Origin: an uncultured Draconibacterium sp.
Lineage (GTDB): Bacteria > Bacteroidota > Bacteroidia > Bacteroidales > Prolixibacteraceae
Assembly: GCF_963676735.1 (NCBI RefSeq)
Contig: NZ_OY781464.1
Coordinates: 2,079,001 to 2,143,000 of the forward strand
Reading direction: 5' to 3'
DNA: 64,000 nucleotides
Part shown: positions 28,801 to 36,618 of the stretch, piece after piece
How the letters are laid out: each line of letters opens with the position of its first letter
Position numbering within the stretch: position 1 is the stretch's first letter
The notes under the pieces: model-generated
Seen by the model: only the letters and a program-made list of their open reading frames with translations
The model's database searches: none
What the model was told of the DNA's origin: nothing
Program-made: the position numbers and the translations under genes

Positions 28801-29133
28801 TTTATTAAACCTGTTTTTTGTTGTATCTATAAGTTTTATAAATGCTACAAATAGCGCCAGGTGCGGACTAACAGTCCCTCCGTTATCTGCTGAATTGAGG
28901 AATGACTGGATGTCTTTTTCAGCTTTAAAAAACGCCTGCCAATTTCCGTCGGCTGTTTCGTTATTTGTTGAGCTAAAATAATTGACATGTTTGGCAAAGT
29001 TCCAGGCAAACAACATCCATTGCTTCAATTCAAAATCATTTAGATTAAAGCTATTGGGGGCTAAGGCCTGGTTAAATCGTTTGGATTGTTCCGAGCCTTC
29101 GCGTTTTAACAGTATATCTTTTCCGCAGTTCAT
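25807..29133 (-). CDS. eCIS baseplate J-like protein (Afp11-like)
   Basis: A 1108-residue protein with the baseplate J/gp47 signature in its C-terminal third: SYYQRVSERLRHKNRAITIW then DYEHLVLQQFPQI (around residue 885), followed by ALLNEIRQYIAQLSAPLVNV and the terminal lobe. The N-terminal ~800 residues are an eCIS-type extension with helical and beta-rich parts. It pairs with the Afp12-like protein to make the baseplate wedges. Located 14 bases after the gp25-like gene. Confidence 0.88.
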   Translation of the reverse strand: MNCGKDILLKREGSEQSKRFNQALAPNSFNLNDFELKQWMLFAWNFAKHVNYFSSTNNETADGNWQAFFKAEKDIQSFLNSADNGGTVSPHLALFVAFIKLIDTTKNRFNKLTKRHLDFYYQQILQIQKKKAEPDKVYLLFELAKNAVEEQLKPGTLLDGGKAPNGNKRVYKTTTDFIANQVKIAHIKSVYNDHENEKIKAAGVANSYDGQGAKFENEDIKWWPFGYYETPPLSNKADLREYPELPDARIGFAFSGNIFELQEGERNVQLSMTFARALESTIVFSEIENNIEIFLSGEKGWLGPFQPMETIFDANDIQIYSSELNTDRKHLKLAFRIPKEENAIVAYDSAVHGENFEGANPVCRVLLKTENSEAHRLYRKLLSAELTEFSVGVYVRAFRKLKLSNDIGSLLSDKPFYPFGTQPVKKSKFYIDCPEVYQKNWEKLQLNIEWKNTPDDFKTWYYAYRNDFANQISANDYLNGIGKYLVFDGTLKVTTKTRAYTAKEILEKKRTTLDDKTIEQLMLNADATFNWKINTDPSNLIVENDAYFTSRVELKEREDWLAVKDGITLFNKQSDGLFYLNLEVENPSTDQQKSGPLRLSLNEHFWHNMYPRIYALAMSSEEENALIPNEPYTPFVEAITLDYSASAKTVVELSNKNYYSRNEITLFHEYPFGQKTESITAKLKNDFINREDAVKIQLMPVLCMGGEMYIGLENAKAGQTISLLFQVLEGSEDPLADSFEGNQKVEWWVLSNNEWKALSTNNIISNNTDNLLKSGILKFILPNETSEKNTLLPVGFSWIRARIHKSYNAVAKVIGVYAQACEAAFTDNNNELSHLQNGLEAGTISKLIKRNARVKSVNQPFNSFGGTAHETDASYYQRVSERLRHKNRAITIWDYEHLVLQQFPQIHKVKCLSHTYTGVENGVQLVKYLKPGNVCLVVVPDIVNRNVFDIYQPRVSRALLNEIRQYIAQLSAPLVNVQVVNPNYEEVRIDVKVKFNEGFDESFYKNKLKNDLTALLSPWAFDSGGELRFGQTLHKSIVVNFIENLSYIDFVTHLKLWQKMDDLPEKEVVNAVPAHPMSILVSSKEHQVDTAEDTCSNLTIKPAETCQK

Positions 29134-29147
29134 TATTAACTTTTGTA

Positions 29148-29558
29148 TTAAATTTCTGTTCCTTCCTCGCGGTAAAACGGAAACACCATATTACGTCTTG
29201 AATTTGTTGTTCTAACGGTATAATTTATGCCAATTAGTACCTCTCCTCCCAACTGGCTGGCTTTGTCGATGGTAATTTTATTTACATCTATTCTTGGTTC
29301 GTGGTACAGAATCGCTGTTTTTATCAGATCTGTTATGTAGGTTTTCAGCGTAAGGTTTAAGGGTTTAAATAAGAGCTCGTCGAGGTTGCAACCATATTCA
29401 GGCAACATTATACGTTCACCCAAGCGGGTTGACAGCAATATTTCCAGGCTGCTTTCAATATCTGCTTCGTCTTCCAGCATTTTAACACCGCCGGCTTGCT
29501 TACTAAACTCGGGCGGAAATGCCCAACCTCTTCCTAAAAATGAGTGATTCAATTTCAT
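29148..29558 (-). CDS. GPW/gp25-like baseplate protein (Afp9-like)
   Basis: A 136-residue gp25/lysozyme-like wedge protein: FLGRGWAFPPEF at the N terminus, then IESSLEILLSTRLGERIMLP, the standard gp25 core. gp25 links the wedge proteins to the first sheath ring. I start it at the ATG at 29558 because a TTG at 29570 would overlap the PAAR gene and because a strong GGAGG lies 5 bases before this ATG, unusual for the phylum. Confidence 0.93.
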   Translation of the reverse strand: MKLNHSFLGRGWAFPPEFSKQAGGVKMLEDEADIESSLEILLSTRLGERIMLPEYGCNLDELLFKPLNLTLKTYITDLIKTAILYHEPRIDVNKITIDKASQLGGEVLIGINYTVRTTNSRRNMVFPFYREEGTEI

Positions 29559-29559
29559 A

Positions 29560-29853
29560 CTAACCTCCAATATTTACAGTAAAACATCCGCTAACTATCG
29601 ATCCTCCATGTGCAGTGGTATCGCCAAGCCTTGCAGCCGGCATACCTCCAATCATAACAGTTGCCGAGCCTTGCGCAATGGTATCAGGAGGTCCGGTACA
29701 GATTGCCATATCGCCAACCCGTGCAGCGGGTAATCCGCCAATATTTACATTTGCACAGGCCGGAGGTAAAATTGTTCCGCCCACATGAGGTACTCCGCCC
29801 GGATTTACCATGGGGCAGGTATGCATATCGTTTATTCTTGCTGCTGGTGGCAT
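29560..29853 (-). CDS. PAAR-like spike tip protein (Afp10-like)
   Basis: A 97-residue PAAR protein with three related repeats (PPAARINDMHTCP, LPAARVGDMAICTGPP, MPAARLGDTTAHGG), each ending in Cys- or His-bearing metal-site sequences. PAAR proteins form the zinc-stabilised conical tip on the VgrG-like spike. No toxin extension is fused to it. One base separates it from both neighbouring genes (VgrG-like and gp25-like). Confidence 0.93.
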   Translation of the reverse strand: MPPAARINDMHTCPMVNPGGVPHVGGTILPPACANVNIGGLPAARVGDMAICTGPPDTIAQGSATVMIGGMPAARLGDTTAHGGSIVSGCFTVNIGG

Positions 29854-29854
29854 A

Positions 29855-31600
29855 TCAATTAATATTTACTAATGATCCTTTAATTTCTGTAATTGCCGAA
29901 GAGGATAGCTCGGAGCCGGCTGCTCCCTCTGCTTTAAAGTTTCCGTTTGCCTTTAAATCAATATTATTTGCTTCGAAGGCAATATCGCCTGATGCACTGA
30001 TTTTAAAATCGGCACCTGTTTCCATAGAAATGCCTTCAGCATTTAACACTATTTTGTTTCCATGCTCATCTTCCACACATATGTTTCCGGCGTTATCGTC
30101 GATGGTAATTTTTTTCCCTGATGGCGTTTCAACATTGACTGATTCATTCTCATCGTTAAACATCAGTTTAATTCCACTTCGGGTTACAAATCCTTTCTCA
30201 TGGTTTTCATCAGAAGGCTCTATTGGCGCAGGTTTGGCACTGCTGTTAAGCATTCCCAAAATAACGGGGTTAGCAGGATTGTCATTTATAAAACCTACAA
30301 TTACTTCATCCTCCAGCTCGGGCCGAAAAAACGATCCTCTCTGGGCTCCTGCATCCAATGAGGCAATGCGCGCCCAAATTCCCTCTTCAATGTTATTTAC
30401 CAGAGGAATGTTAACCTTTACGCGATATTCGCCATCGGGGTCTTCTTCAAGTTGCGTTACTTTGGCCACCTGCAGTCCGTTTACGGCAGCCATTAATCCG
30501 GCAGCGGGTGCAGCATTTATGTCAACTGTTTCAGAAAACCATTTCGGGTTTATGCCAAATTGTGCATCGCAGGTCCAGTCTCCATCAGCAATCTGATGCT
30601 TAACCCCAGACACGTACACTTTTCCGTTAAACCGGTCGCCAACACCTGCCAACACAATAGTTGTATCGGGTTTTACATTGGCAACTCCCTGAAATTTAAC
30701 CCTCCCCCGTATTTTTGCCAGTTGATTAAACATCTTTTTTGCATTGGCCCATGTCTGAGCCATTTCGCTGTTGCCAATACTGCCGTCTTTTAACTCCAAT
30801 TTTTCCAACTCAATTACACCACTCAATTCATCGTTCGAAAGATTTCCGTTTAGCGTAATTGCTGTATTGTCGGCTGTGGCTTCGAGCACTTCCTGGTTGG
30901 CAGCATCCCAGCCAAATGAAGTAACCGTTTGGCATTGCTGTGTGGCATCAATTTCTGCATCTAAATCAAGAATCGTTGCACCAAAAACCAGCGAAAGCTG
31001 TTCATTTTGCTCGTAATCGGGAGTTTTAAATTTAAACTTCCCATCATCGGCAAAACAAACCTTACCGTTGGCCTGTGCACGGGTTACACAAAAATCCCAA
31101 TCGCTAACATCAAACTGCACCAGTTGTTGCTGCACAACCGATGATGATTCAATTTCAACAGGAAAACCATAAGACCCGGCAATTTCTTCAATTGCATCAC
31201 TATCCAGAGTATCGTAAAAACAATTGCTTTTTCTGCCCACAGTCATTTTTACGGTTTCATCCTTGCATTCAACAATTAACAGCGCCCCAGTTGTTCTTAT
31301 TTTTAAATTATGCCTGAGAATAAGCCCTTTAAAAATTGTTTCATTTTGCGAATGGTAGCCCGCTTTTACCTCTACAGTGTTACCCGGAACAAAGTATTGC
31401 TGGTTGCTGAGGTTAAAATCCTGTTGTGCAGGATCGCCGTCGAGCAAAACAATTTTTGCCCACGGTATGCGATTTATTTCCTTTTCAACGGTAATGCTTA
31501 ATATTTGATATTCCGACGATAATTCTTCACCGTTAACCAGTACAGTAGTTGTTATCAAATCGGCCGATCGTTCCGTTGGAATTACTCTTCTTTCAGGCAT
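29855..31600 (-). CDS. VgrG-like spike protein (Afp8-like)
   Basis: A 581-residue spike protein. The N-terminal part (about 1-340) resembles the gp27/late-control-D hub fold (NGEELSSEYQILSITVEKEINRI); the OB-fold of gp5/gpV follows (YRVKVNIPLVNNIEEGIWAR, then DEVIVGFINDNPANPVILGM, about 375-450) and the tail is a beta-helix needle rich in short repeats. The ATG at 31600 is chosen because the frame's first codon is a TTG overlapping the LysM gene's stop. Trimeric spike beneath the PAAR tip. Confidence 0.92.
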   Translation of the reverse strand: MPERRVIPTERSADLITTTVLVNGEELSSEYQILSITVEKEINRIPWAKIVLLDGDPAQQDFNLSNQQYFVPGNTVEVKAGYHSQNETIFKGLILRHNLKIRTTGALLIVECKDETVKMTVGRKSNCFYDTLDSDAIEEIAGSYGFPVEIESSSVVQQQLVQFDVSDWDFCVTRAQANGKVCFADDGKFKFKTPDYEQNEQLSLVFGATILDLDAEIDATQQCQTVTSFGWDAANQEVLEATADNTAITLNGNLSNDELSGVIELEKLELKDGSIGNSEMAQTWANAKKMFNQLAKIRGRVKFQGVANVKPDTTIVLAGVGDRFNGKVYVSGVKHQIADGDWTCDAQFGINPKWFSETVDINAAPAAGLMAAVNGLQVAKVTQLEEDPDGEYRVKVNIPLVNNIEEGIWARIASLDAGAQRGSFFRPELEDEVIVGFINDNPANPVILGMLNSSAKPAPIEPSDENHEKGFVTRSGIKLMFNDENESVNVETPSGKKITIDDNAGNICVEDEHGNKIVLNAEGISMETGADFKISASGDIAFEANNIDLKANGNFKAEGAAGSELSSSAITEIKGSLVNIN

Positions 31601-31602
31601 AA

Positions 31603-32319
31603 TCAATTTACTTTTTCAATAGGAGGAAAGAAAATTTTCTGCCCCTCGTTAAGTTTTCTGAAGTTGCTGATATTATTCACCTTAGCTACCTCGAGGTAAT
31701 ATTTAGAATCGCCATAAATACGATACGTCATTAAAGGCAGTGTGTCGCCTTTCTTCACAACGCGAACATGAGTCAGATCAGGCGACGAGTTATTTTCCAT
31801 GGCCACTCTGAGCTTATCCTCAACAAAACCTTTAAATTTTGCAGTAGCGCTTGCTCTTAAAGGTGTTCCATCGGGTTTAAAAAGTTTAAAAGAGATATCG
31901 AGTTCAGTTAAAACTCCTTTAAAAAGCAGTGCGCCCCAGCTAATTACAAGGTAATTAGGGCGGTGCTCATCGCCGTTATAATCAAAAACAACGCGTTTAA
32001 AAAGCTCCACATCGTCGGCAATACCCACACCTGTGTCAACCGATAAATAATCGTCGGTTGGGCCGGGTTGGCCATAGTTAATCAGTACTCCTGTACGGTC
32101 GAATATAAACTCCAACTCTAAATCTTCAGGCGGAGTACGGTTGTAACGAGGAGAAGCAGCACTGGTACCAGAGGCCTGACGACGGTTTTGCTCAACTTTG
32201 TATTTTAAGTTGTATTTTTCGGGGTTTAGTAAAGTTATAAACTCGCCATTTGCAATTTCCGTTTGAAAGGTCTCATCTGAATAAGCCTTTATTTGCAATT
32301 TTGTTAATTCTCCGGGCAT
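31603..32319 (-). CDS. LysM-containing baseplate hub protein (Afp7-like)
   Basis: A 238-residue protein opening with LTKLQIKAYSDETFQ and FITLLNPEKYNLKYKVEQN, typical of the Afp7/gp53-like CIS family, and closing with a LysM motif (VVKKGDTLPLMTYRIYGD, then EGQKIFFPP, about residues 185-236). In contractile systems this protein connects the tube to the central hub; the LysM need not bind peptidoglycan. It begins 1 base after the DUF5908 gene. Confidence 0.9.
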   Translation of the reverse strand: MPGELTKLQIKAYSDETFQTEIANGEFITLLNPEKYNLKYKVEQNRRQASGTSAASPRYNRTPPEDLELEFIFDRTGVLINYGQPGPTDDYLSVDTGVGIADDVELFKRVVFDYNGDEHRPNYLVISWGALLFKGVLTELDISFKLFKPDGTPLRASATAKFKGFVEDKLRVAMENNSSPDLTHVRVVKKGDTLPLMTYRIYGDSKYYLEVAKVNNISNFRKLNEGQKIFFPPIEKVN

Positions 32320-32320
32320 A

Positions 32321-32482
32321 TTATCGTTCCTCTTTTCGTGCTATAATTTCCATCACCTGCTCCACACAAGCTTCAATAATTTGCTGTGTGTTACTTTCGT
32401 CGCCCTCGTTTGGCAGGGGCGGCTGGTTGGCCTTTTCGCCAACGTTTATTTTAATATGCAACTCCTTAATTTCAATTGGCAT
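32321..32482 (-). CDS. DUF5908-like small eCIS protein, 53 residues
   Basis: A 53-codon gene fits exactly between the second tube gene and the LysM gene, one base from each. It begins MPIEIKELHIKINVGE, continues through a Pro/Asp/Glu/Asn linker, and ends with an amphipathic helix (IIEACVEQVMEIIARKEER). Small proteins with this MPIEIxELxIK start are annotated as DUF5908 in CIS loci of Bacteroidota and other phyla. The conserved slot and tight spacing argue it is real. Function unknown; a chaperone or linker for the tube-hub junction would fit its place. Confidence 0.85.
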   Translation of the reverse strand: MPIEIKELHIKINVGEKANQPPLPNEGDESNTQQIIEACVEQVMEIIARKEER

Positions 32483-32483
32483 A

Positions 32484-32915
32484 TTACATTACATTGAAAT
32501 AGTTATAATTAAGTTCCAGTGTTTCGATAACCAACTGGTTTTTTTCAGCATCAAAATCACTAATATTCCATTTTACCGGATAAGCATGAACCACGTTCCA
32601 GCTCATCAGTGGCTGATGCTCTTCGTTAAGCAGTTTAACAATCAGGTCGGTTGGTTCAAACTCAAAATTTTCGAGGGCATTGCGGCACCACCGAATTATT
32701 TCGGAGTCGACCAAAAGGCCGCGTTTTAATACCAGCTTTGGGTATTTCGAACGCACTGGAACTTTATGTTTAAATCGATTCTCGCCACCTTCTGCAATCT
32801 GTTCGGTTTCCATTTCAACACTCAACCCGGCAACCGATTGAAACGCATACTCGCCGGGAAAAGCATTAAACTCAACCTTAAAATGAAAGCCTAAAGGAGG
32901 ATAGTAATCAGCCAT
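32484..32915 (-). CDS. eCIS tube protein 2 (Afp5-like)
   Basis: A 143-residue phage T4 gp19-type tube protein: PPLGFHFKVEFNAFPGEYA, SVAGLSVEMETE, GGENRFKHKVPVRSKYPKLV and a C-terminal strand ENQLVIETLELNYNYF. It is a paralogue of the next gene and probably the tube initiator or first ring (the Afp5 role), contacting the hub. Confidence 0.92.
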   Translation of the reverse strand: MADYYPPLGFHFKVEFNAFPGEYAFQSVAGLSVEMETEQIAEGGENRFKHKVPVRSKYPKLVLKRGLLVDSEIIRWCRNALENFEFEPTDLIVKLLNEEHQPLMSWNVVHAYPVKWNISDFDAEKNQLVIETLELNYNYFNVM

Positions 32916-32918
32916 TTG

Positions 32919-33353
32919 CTATTCGTTTTGCATCGTTAATCCTTCATGCACCAGTTCAATCGATTCGATGGCCACCTCGTTTCCATCAGCTTTTAAGTCG
33001 GTAGATTGAACTTTTGACGGCCATGCATTTTTCACTTTCCAGACTACCACCGGGGCATGCTCTTCGTTTAAAAGGCTAATGGTAATATCACGTCGTTCAA
33101 TTTTATTCAACTTCACGGTATTCCACCAGTTGTAATATTCGTTGTCGGAAGCAAAAGTACCCCGTTTTAAGGTTATGTTGCTGTATTTCTGCATACCCGG
33201 CATTTTGGTTTTAAAGTATTCAGGACTAGCGCCATGCCGATATTCTACTACTTCTGTTTCCACATCGAGGCCGGAAACCTCCGTAAATCCGATTTTTGTT
33301 CCGCCCCATTCTACCTGAAAATGGAACTTTACCATTGGATATTCTGTTGCCAT
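32919..33353 (-). CDS. eCIS tube protein 1 (Afp1-like)
   Basis: A 144-residue inner tube protein: MVKFHFQVEWGGTKIGFTEV, SGLDVETEVVEYRHG, MPGMQKYSNITLKRGTF and the closing strands VAIESIELVHEGL. This is the major tube subunit (Hcp/gp19 fold) through which cargo is delivered. It lies 25 bases downstream of the sheath gene and 3 bases before the second tube gene. Confidence 0.94.
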   Translation of the reverse strand: MATEYPMVKFHFQVEWGGTKIGFTEVSGLDVETEVVEYRHGASPEYFKTKMPGMQKYSNITLKRGTFASDNEYYNWWNTVKLNKIERRDITISLLNEEHAPVVVWKVKNAWPSKVQSTDLKADGNEVAIESIELVHEGLTMQNE

Positions 33354-33378
33354 AATATTGTCTATTTAAATTTGTTAA

Positions 33379-34800
33379 TTACGATTCCTGCATTTTATGC
33401 GAAAACTTCAGGATTATAAATTCAGCCGGACGAACCGCTGCCATACCTATTTCAATATTCATTCTGCCCTCCAAAATGTCCTGTGCAGTCATTGTTTGGC
33501 CAAGTCCAACTCTAACGAAAAAAGCATCCTCGGGTTTTGCCCCTGCCAATGCTCCATCGCGCCACTGTAGCGATAAAAAGTTTTCAATCATTGCCCGAAC
33601 TTTTACCCATGTATTGGCATCGTTTGGCTCGAAAACAAACTGGGCGGTGGCTTTTTTAACCGATTCTTCAACCATATTAAAAAACCTTCTCACGGGTATG
33701 TATTTCCATTCATTGTCATTTCCGGCAAGGGTTCGTGCGCCCCACACCAGAGTTCCTTTGCCGGCAAAGGTTCTGATAACATTTATCGACTTACCCGAAG
33801 TATCCATATTTAAGCCATCCTGCTCTAGGTTGGTCACCTTTTTATCGGGGCCAACAATGCTCATTACACCAACATTGGCCGGTGCTTTCCACACTCCGCG
33901 GTTGCTATCAACCCGTGCATAAATTCCGGCCATTGCACCAGATGGTGGCAGTGTTACCGTAAGTTTTCCCAATTCGCGCTTTAACAGGTTGTAGAGTTCA
34001 GTATTTGCCGTAACAGTAGCATCATTTACCGCCAGGCTATCGTAGCTAGTTGTACCTCCCGGAGCATTGGTTTCGGTGTGGGCTATGCTTACATTTGCCT
34101 CGTTGTATTTATACGGCAGGGTTGTTTTTAACCAGGGATAATAAGCTGCTCCGTATTTCAAATAATCAGTTCCGAGGCTGATGTTTGTGCGCAAAGTATC
34201 GGCAAATGTTGATGCCTGATTATAGGTATCGATAATGGTAAACCTGTCCTGAAGATCGTGGCACTGCATCATTGCTTCTTCATACAAATCGTAAAAATTT
34301 GTTACTGTTGAAATGTTTGAAGCATCGGGAAAAACAATAAGTGTAGGTTCGTCTTCGCTTGCAACCAGAGCCAGGCCTCCGTTGGCGCCAAGATCGGCTT
34401 TACTTATTGACGTTGCCGAGTAATTGCCTACTGAAACAATGTAGCAAGGTCCGCCTCCGTTAGCAAAATACAATTGCATGGAATAATACATTAAAAAAGG
34501 AGATTTGGAGGAAGGATCGGGGACCTGTATAGTACGGCTAAGACTTCCCGAAGTGTCGTAAACATCATCGATATTTACCACAATATTTTGTTCGGGTGCT
34601 GCTCCTCCAAAAAGCTGTTCGAACTCGAGCAGCGATTTAATGCGGGTTGGAACATTTAAAAGATCATCGTCAACCTTCTTCTTTGCTTTTTCGGTATAAC
34701 CGATAAAGGCAGGAATGGCGGTCTCAACCTGTGCGACCGAGGGCGGAAAAACCGAAATCTCTTCGATGTAAACGCCTGGTGTTTTGTACGGTGTTGCCAT
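33379..34800 (-). CDS. eCIS contractile sheath protein
   Basis: A 473-residue sheath subunit: N-terminal TPYKTPGVYIEEI (the donor arm for sheath meshing), VPTRIKSLLEFEQLFGG, a variable middle domain, and a conserved C terminus (TLVWGARTLAGNDNEWKYIP, VRRFFNMVEESVKKAT, RVGLGQTMTAQDILEGRM, PAEFIILKFSHKM). The locus has a single sheath gene, whereas Afp and PVC clusters carry three. Confidence 0.95.
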   Translation of the reverse strand: MATPYKTPGVYIEEISVFPPSVAQVETAIPAFIGYTEKAKKKVDDDLLNVPTRIKSLLEFEQLFGGAAPEQNIVVNIDDVYDTSGSLSRTIQVPDPSSKSPFLMYYSMQLYFANGGGPCYIVSVGNYSATSISKADLGANGGLALVASEDEPTLIVFPDASNISTVTNFYDLYEEAMMQCHDLQDRFTIIDTYNQASTFADTLRTNISLGTDYLKYGAAYYPWLKTTLPYKYNEANVSIAHTETNAPGGTTSYDSLAVNDATVTANTELYNLLKRELGKLTVTLPPSGAMAGIYARVDSNRGVWKAPANVGVMSIVGPDKKVTNLEQDGLNMDTSGKSINVIRTFAGKGTLVWGARTLAGNDNEWKYIPVRRFFNMVEESVKKATAQFVFEPNDANTWVKVRAMIENFLSLQWRDGALAGAKPEDAFFVRVGLGQTMTAQDILEGRMNIEIGMAAVRPAEFIILKFSHKMQES

Positions 34801-34818
34801 AATTTTAGATTTTAAATT

Positions 34819-35694
34819 TTACATGTGTATTTCTGAATATATTTTTGATGAAGCATCATCAGGAATAATTTGAAGGACATCAGGATTGGGTAGTTCTGAA
34901 TTACCAAGCTTGACGGATATAAACCCCCTGGCGGTGAGTGGTTTTTCAGTACGTGTTATTAACTGGCGTGAATTGCCGTTTTCTTTTTTAACATCATCAT
35001 GGTTATTTACCTGCTGATTCGTTTTAAAGTAGTATCGCCAGGTAGTTTTTCGGTTGGCAAAAACCAGGTTAAAAATACGTTGATCACTGCGTAATTTCCC
35101 ATTTGCTCTGAGAATATCGTAGCTACCGGTTTCGCCTTTTATGCCAATACGAATAATACCTAAAAGGTTTTGTTTTTCATTGGCAGCTAAGTTGTCCAAT
35201 ACCGCTTTCTGGCTCAATTCGTTTAAACGGTAATCGTCAGTTACTGCTGTGGTATTATTCGCACGCTTAATTAATGGGAAATTACCGGTTTCGGTTAACA
35301 AACGTCTATTGGAAAAGTAGAGCAGTTGACCGCTATTTTGTAATCCGAGATCTGTGAAATGGTTGAATGTGTATGTTTTTAGTTTCAGCAAAAAGGAGAG
35401 TTCCAGGTTTTCACTTAGTGGAATAAAAGGCACATCTAGGTTGGATGACGCTACCTTTACCCACACTAAAAGTTTATAGCCTGAGCTTTTAAAAACTATT
35501 TGATGTCCTAATAATTTTTTAAGGGTGTTTGCTGAAGGAACAATTGAGAAAAGATCGGATAACTCATAGTTGGTCAACTGCATCTCTTTTTCAGTATCGT
35601 TCATACTAAAAAAGTCTTTGGCCCCATTATTTAAAAAATATTTGTGGTATAAATTCACTTCAAACAATGGTTTGTATTTTATTGAAAAACTCAT
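34819..35694 (-). CDS. eCIS-associated protein of unknown function
   Basis: A 291-residue protein without signal peptide or clear domain. It begins IKYKPLFEVNLYHKYFLNNG and looks largely beta-rich with mixed helices. Its ATG overlaps the DUF4255 stop in an ATGA, so the two are translationally coupled. I do not recognise the family with certainty; position directly before the sheath suggests a sheath- or cap-related structural part, or an assembly factor. Confidence 0.7.
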   Translation of the reverse strand: MSFSIKYKPLFEVNLYHKYFLNNGAKDFFSMNDTEKEMQLTNYELSDLFSIVPSANTLKKLLGHQIVFKSSGYKLLVWVKVASSNLDVPFIPLSENLELSFLLKLKTYTFNHFTDLGLQNSGQLLYFSNRRLLTETGNFPLIKRANNTTAVTDDYRLNELSQKAVLDNLAANEKQNLLGIIRIGIKGETGSYDILRANGKLRSDQRIFNLVFANRKTTWRYYFKTNQQVNNHDDVKKENGNSRQLITRTEKPLTARGFISVKLGNSELPNPDVLQIIPDDASSKIYSEIHM

Positions 35695-36287
35695 TCGTTG
35701 ATATGATTAAGGATTCCGTTAATTTCTGAGATGAGCGAAGTTTCTCCCAGTTTTTTATGTCGTGTAAGTTGAAGCAATTGAATTTTATAGATTACCGAAG
35801 GTAGTTGCCGGCCTCCGAATGTTCCCCAAATGTGATTCCACACTTCGAAACTGGGAGTATACAAATCAACGATAAATTTGAAATCAGCTAAATCCTGCAG
35901 CGAAGCATTTGCCCGGTTATAAATCGTATTTTTTGCGGCAAACAATTTCTGCCCCTGAAAAAATTCGACTGTTTTACCAATACTTAAAAGCGACTTGTCA
36001 TAAGAATCGCAATTGGCGCTTACAATAAAAAAGAGGTTAATATTCACCGGAGGATGATATTGCTCCGTTTTATTATTGACCAGTTTATTCGATGGAATAT
36101 TTTTCAGGGTAGTTTCCTCCTGAATGGACAATAGCGACATAATCACCTTGCCTTCAACATTATCGGCTTTATCGCCTCCGCCATCAAGCAAAGCCAGATT
36201 TTCCAGAACAATGTTTTTTTCCAGGCCAACCTGTTCGAAATAAGTTTCAAGCTGTTCTTTTAGAATTTGTAAAGTTTCAAATATCAT
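35691..36287 (-). CDS. DUF4255 tube/sheath terminator protein (Afp16-like)
   Basis: A 198-residue DUF4255 protein starting MIFETLQILKEQLETYF, the typical family opening, with LLSIQEETTLKNI, PPVNINLFFIVSAN and the C-terminal LPSVIYKIQLLQL. Afp16/Pvc16-type proteins cap the tube and end sheath polymerisation. The ATG at 36287 (with AAGGTG upstream) is preferred to a GTG at 36305. It is the first gene of the 16-gene minus-strand eCIS operon. Confidence 0.88.
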   Translation of the reverse strand: MIFETLQILKEQLETYFEQVGLEKNIVLENLALLDGGGDKADNVEGKVIMSLLSIQEETTLKNIPSNKLVNNKTEQYHPPVNINLFFIVSANCDSYDKSLLSIGKTVEFFQGQKLFAAKNTIYNRANASLQDLADFKFIVDLYTPSFEVWNHIWGTFGGRQLPSVIYKIQLLQLTRHKKLGETSLISEINGILNHINE

Positions 36288-36618
36288 AATCACCTTTTCT
36301 TTCACTATCAGTTATCAGCAAATCATAATGCATTGCGTCCTTAATAAGGAGTAAAACCTACTAATGAAAAGGGCTATGGTATTATCTTCTGTACTTGATG
36401 AAACCGTTAGGGGCTTCAATCGTTTAATGGTATTCGCAAGTTACGACAATTGAAAAGAAAAGTCAATGCTTCGAGCTTTCTAAATAAGAAAACACCTGCC
36501 AAACTCCTGTTTTACAACTAAATAAAAATCATAATTTATTTAAAACAGGACTTATTAAGAATAAAACAGAGAATAATTCCTTCTGAATATTTAAGCATAT
36601 AAATGCCTGATTTTTAAT
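36288..36618. other. Intergenic region upstream of the eCIS operon, with inverted repeat
   Basis: These 331 bases lie between dacB and the eCIS operon and should contain the operon's promoter. I see no exact TAnnTTTG box on the minus strand. An inverted repeat CCTGTTTTA (36506-36514) and TAAAACAGG (36541-36549), with inner complementary A/T stretches, could form a hairpin 70 bases past the dacB stop; it has no T tract, so it is either a weak terminator or a binding site. No small gene is evident. Confidence 0.5.

Noticed and set aside
29661..30596. 311-codon open frame on the plus strand
   Set aside because: It lies antisense to the VgrG-like and PAAR genes and its translation is Ser/Phe/Pro-rich with no family pattern; a shadow frame.
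13837..36287. Type VI secretion system or prophage tail cluster
   Set aside because: VgrG, PAAR and sheath-like genes are present, but no TssJ/L/M/K, ClpV or phage capsid, terminase or lysis genes; the AAA ATPase, DUF4255 and DUF4157 proteins point to eCIS.
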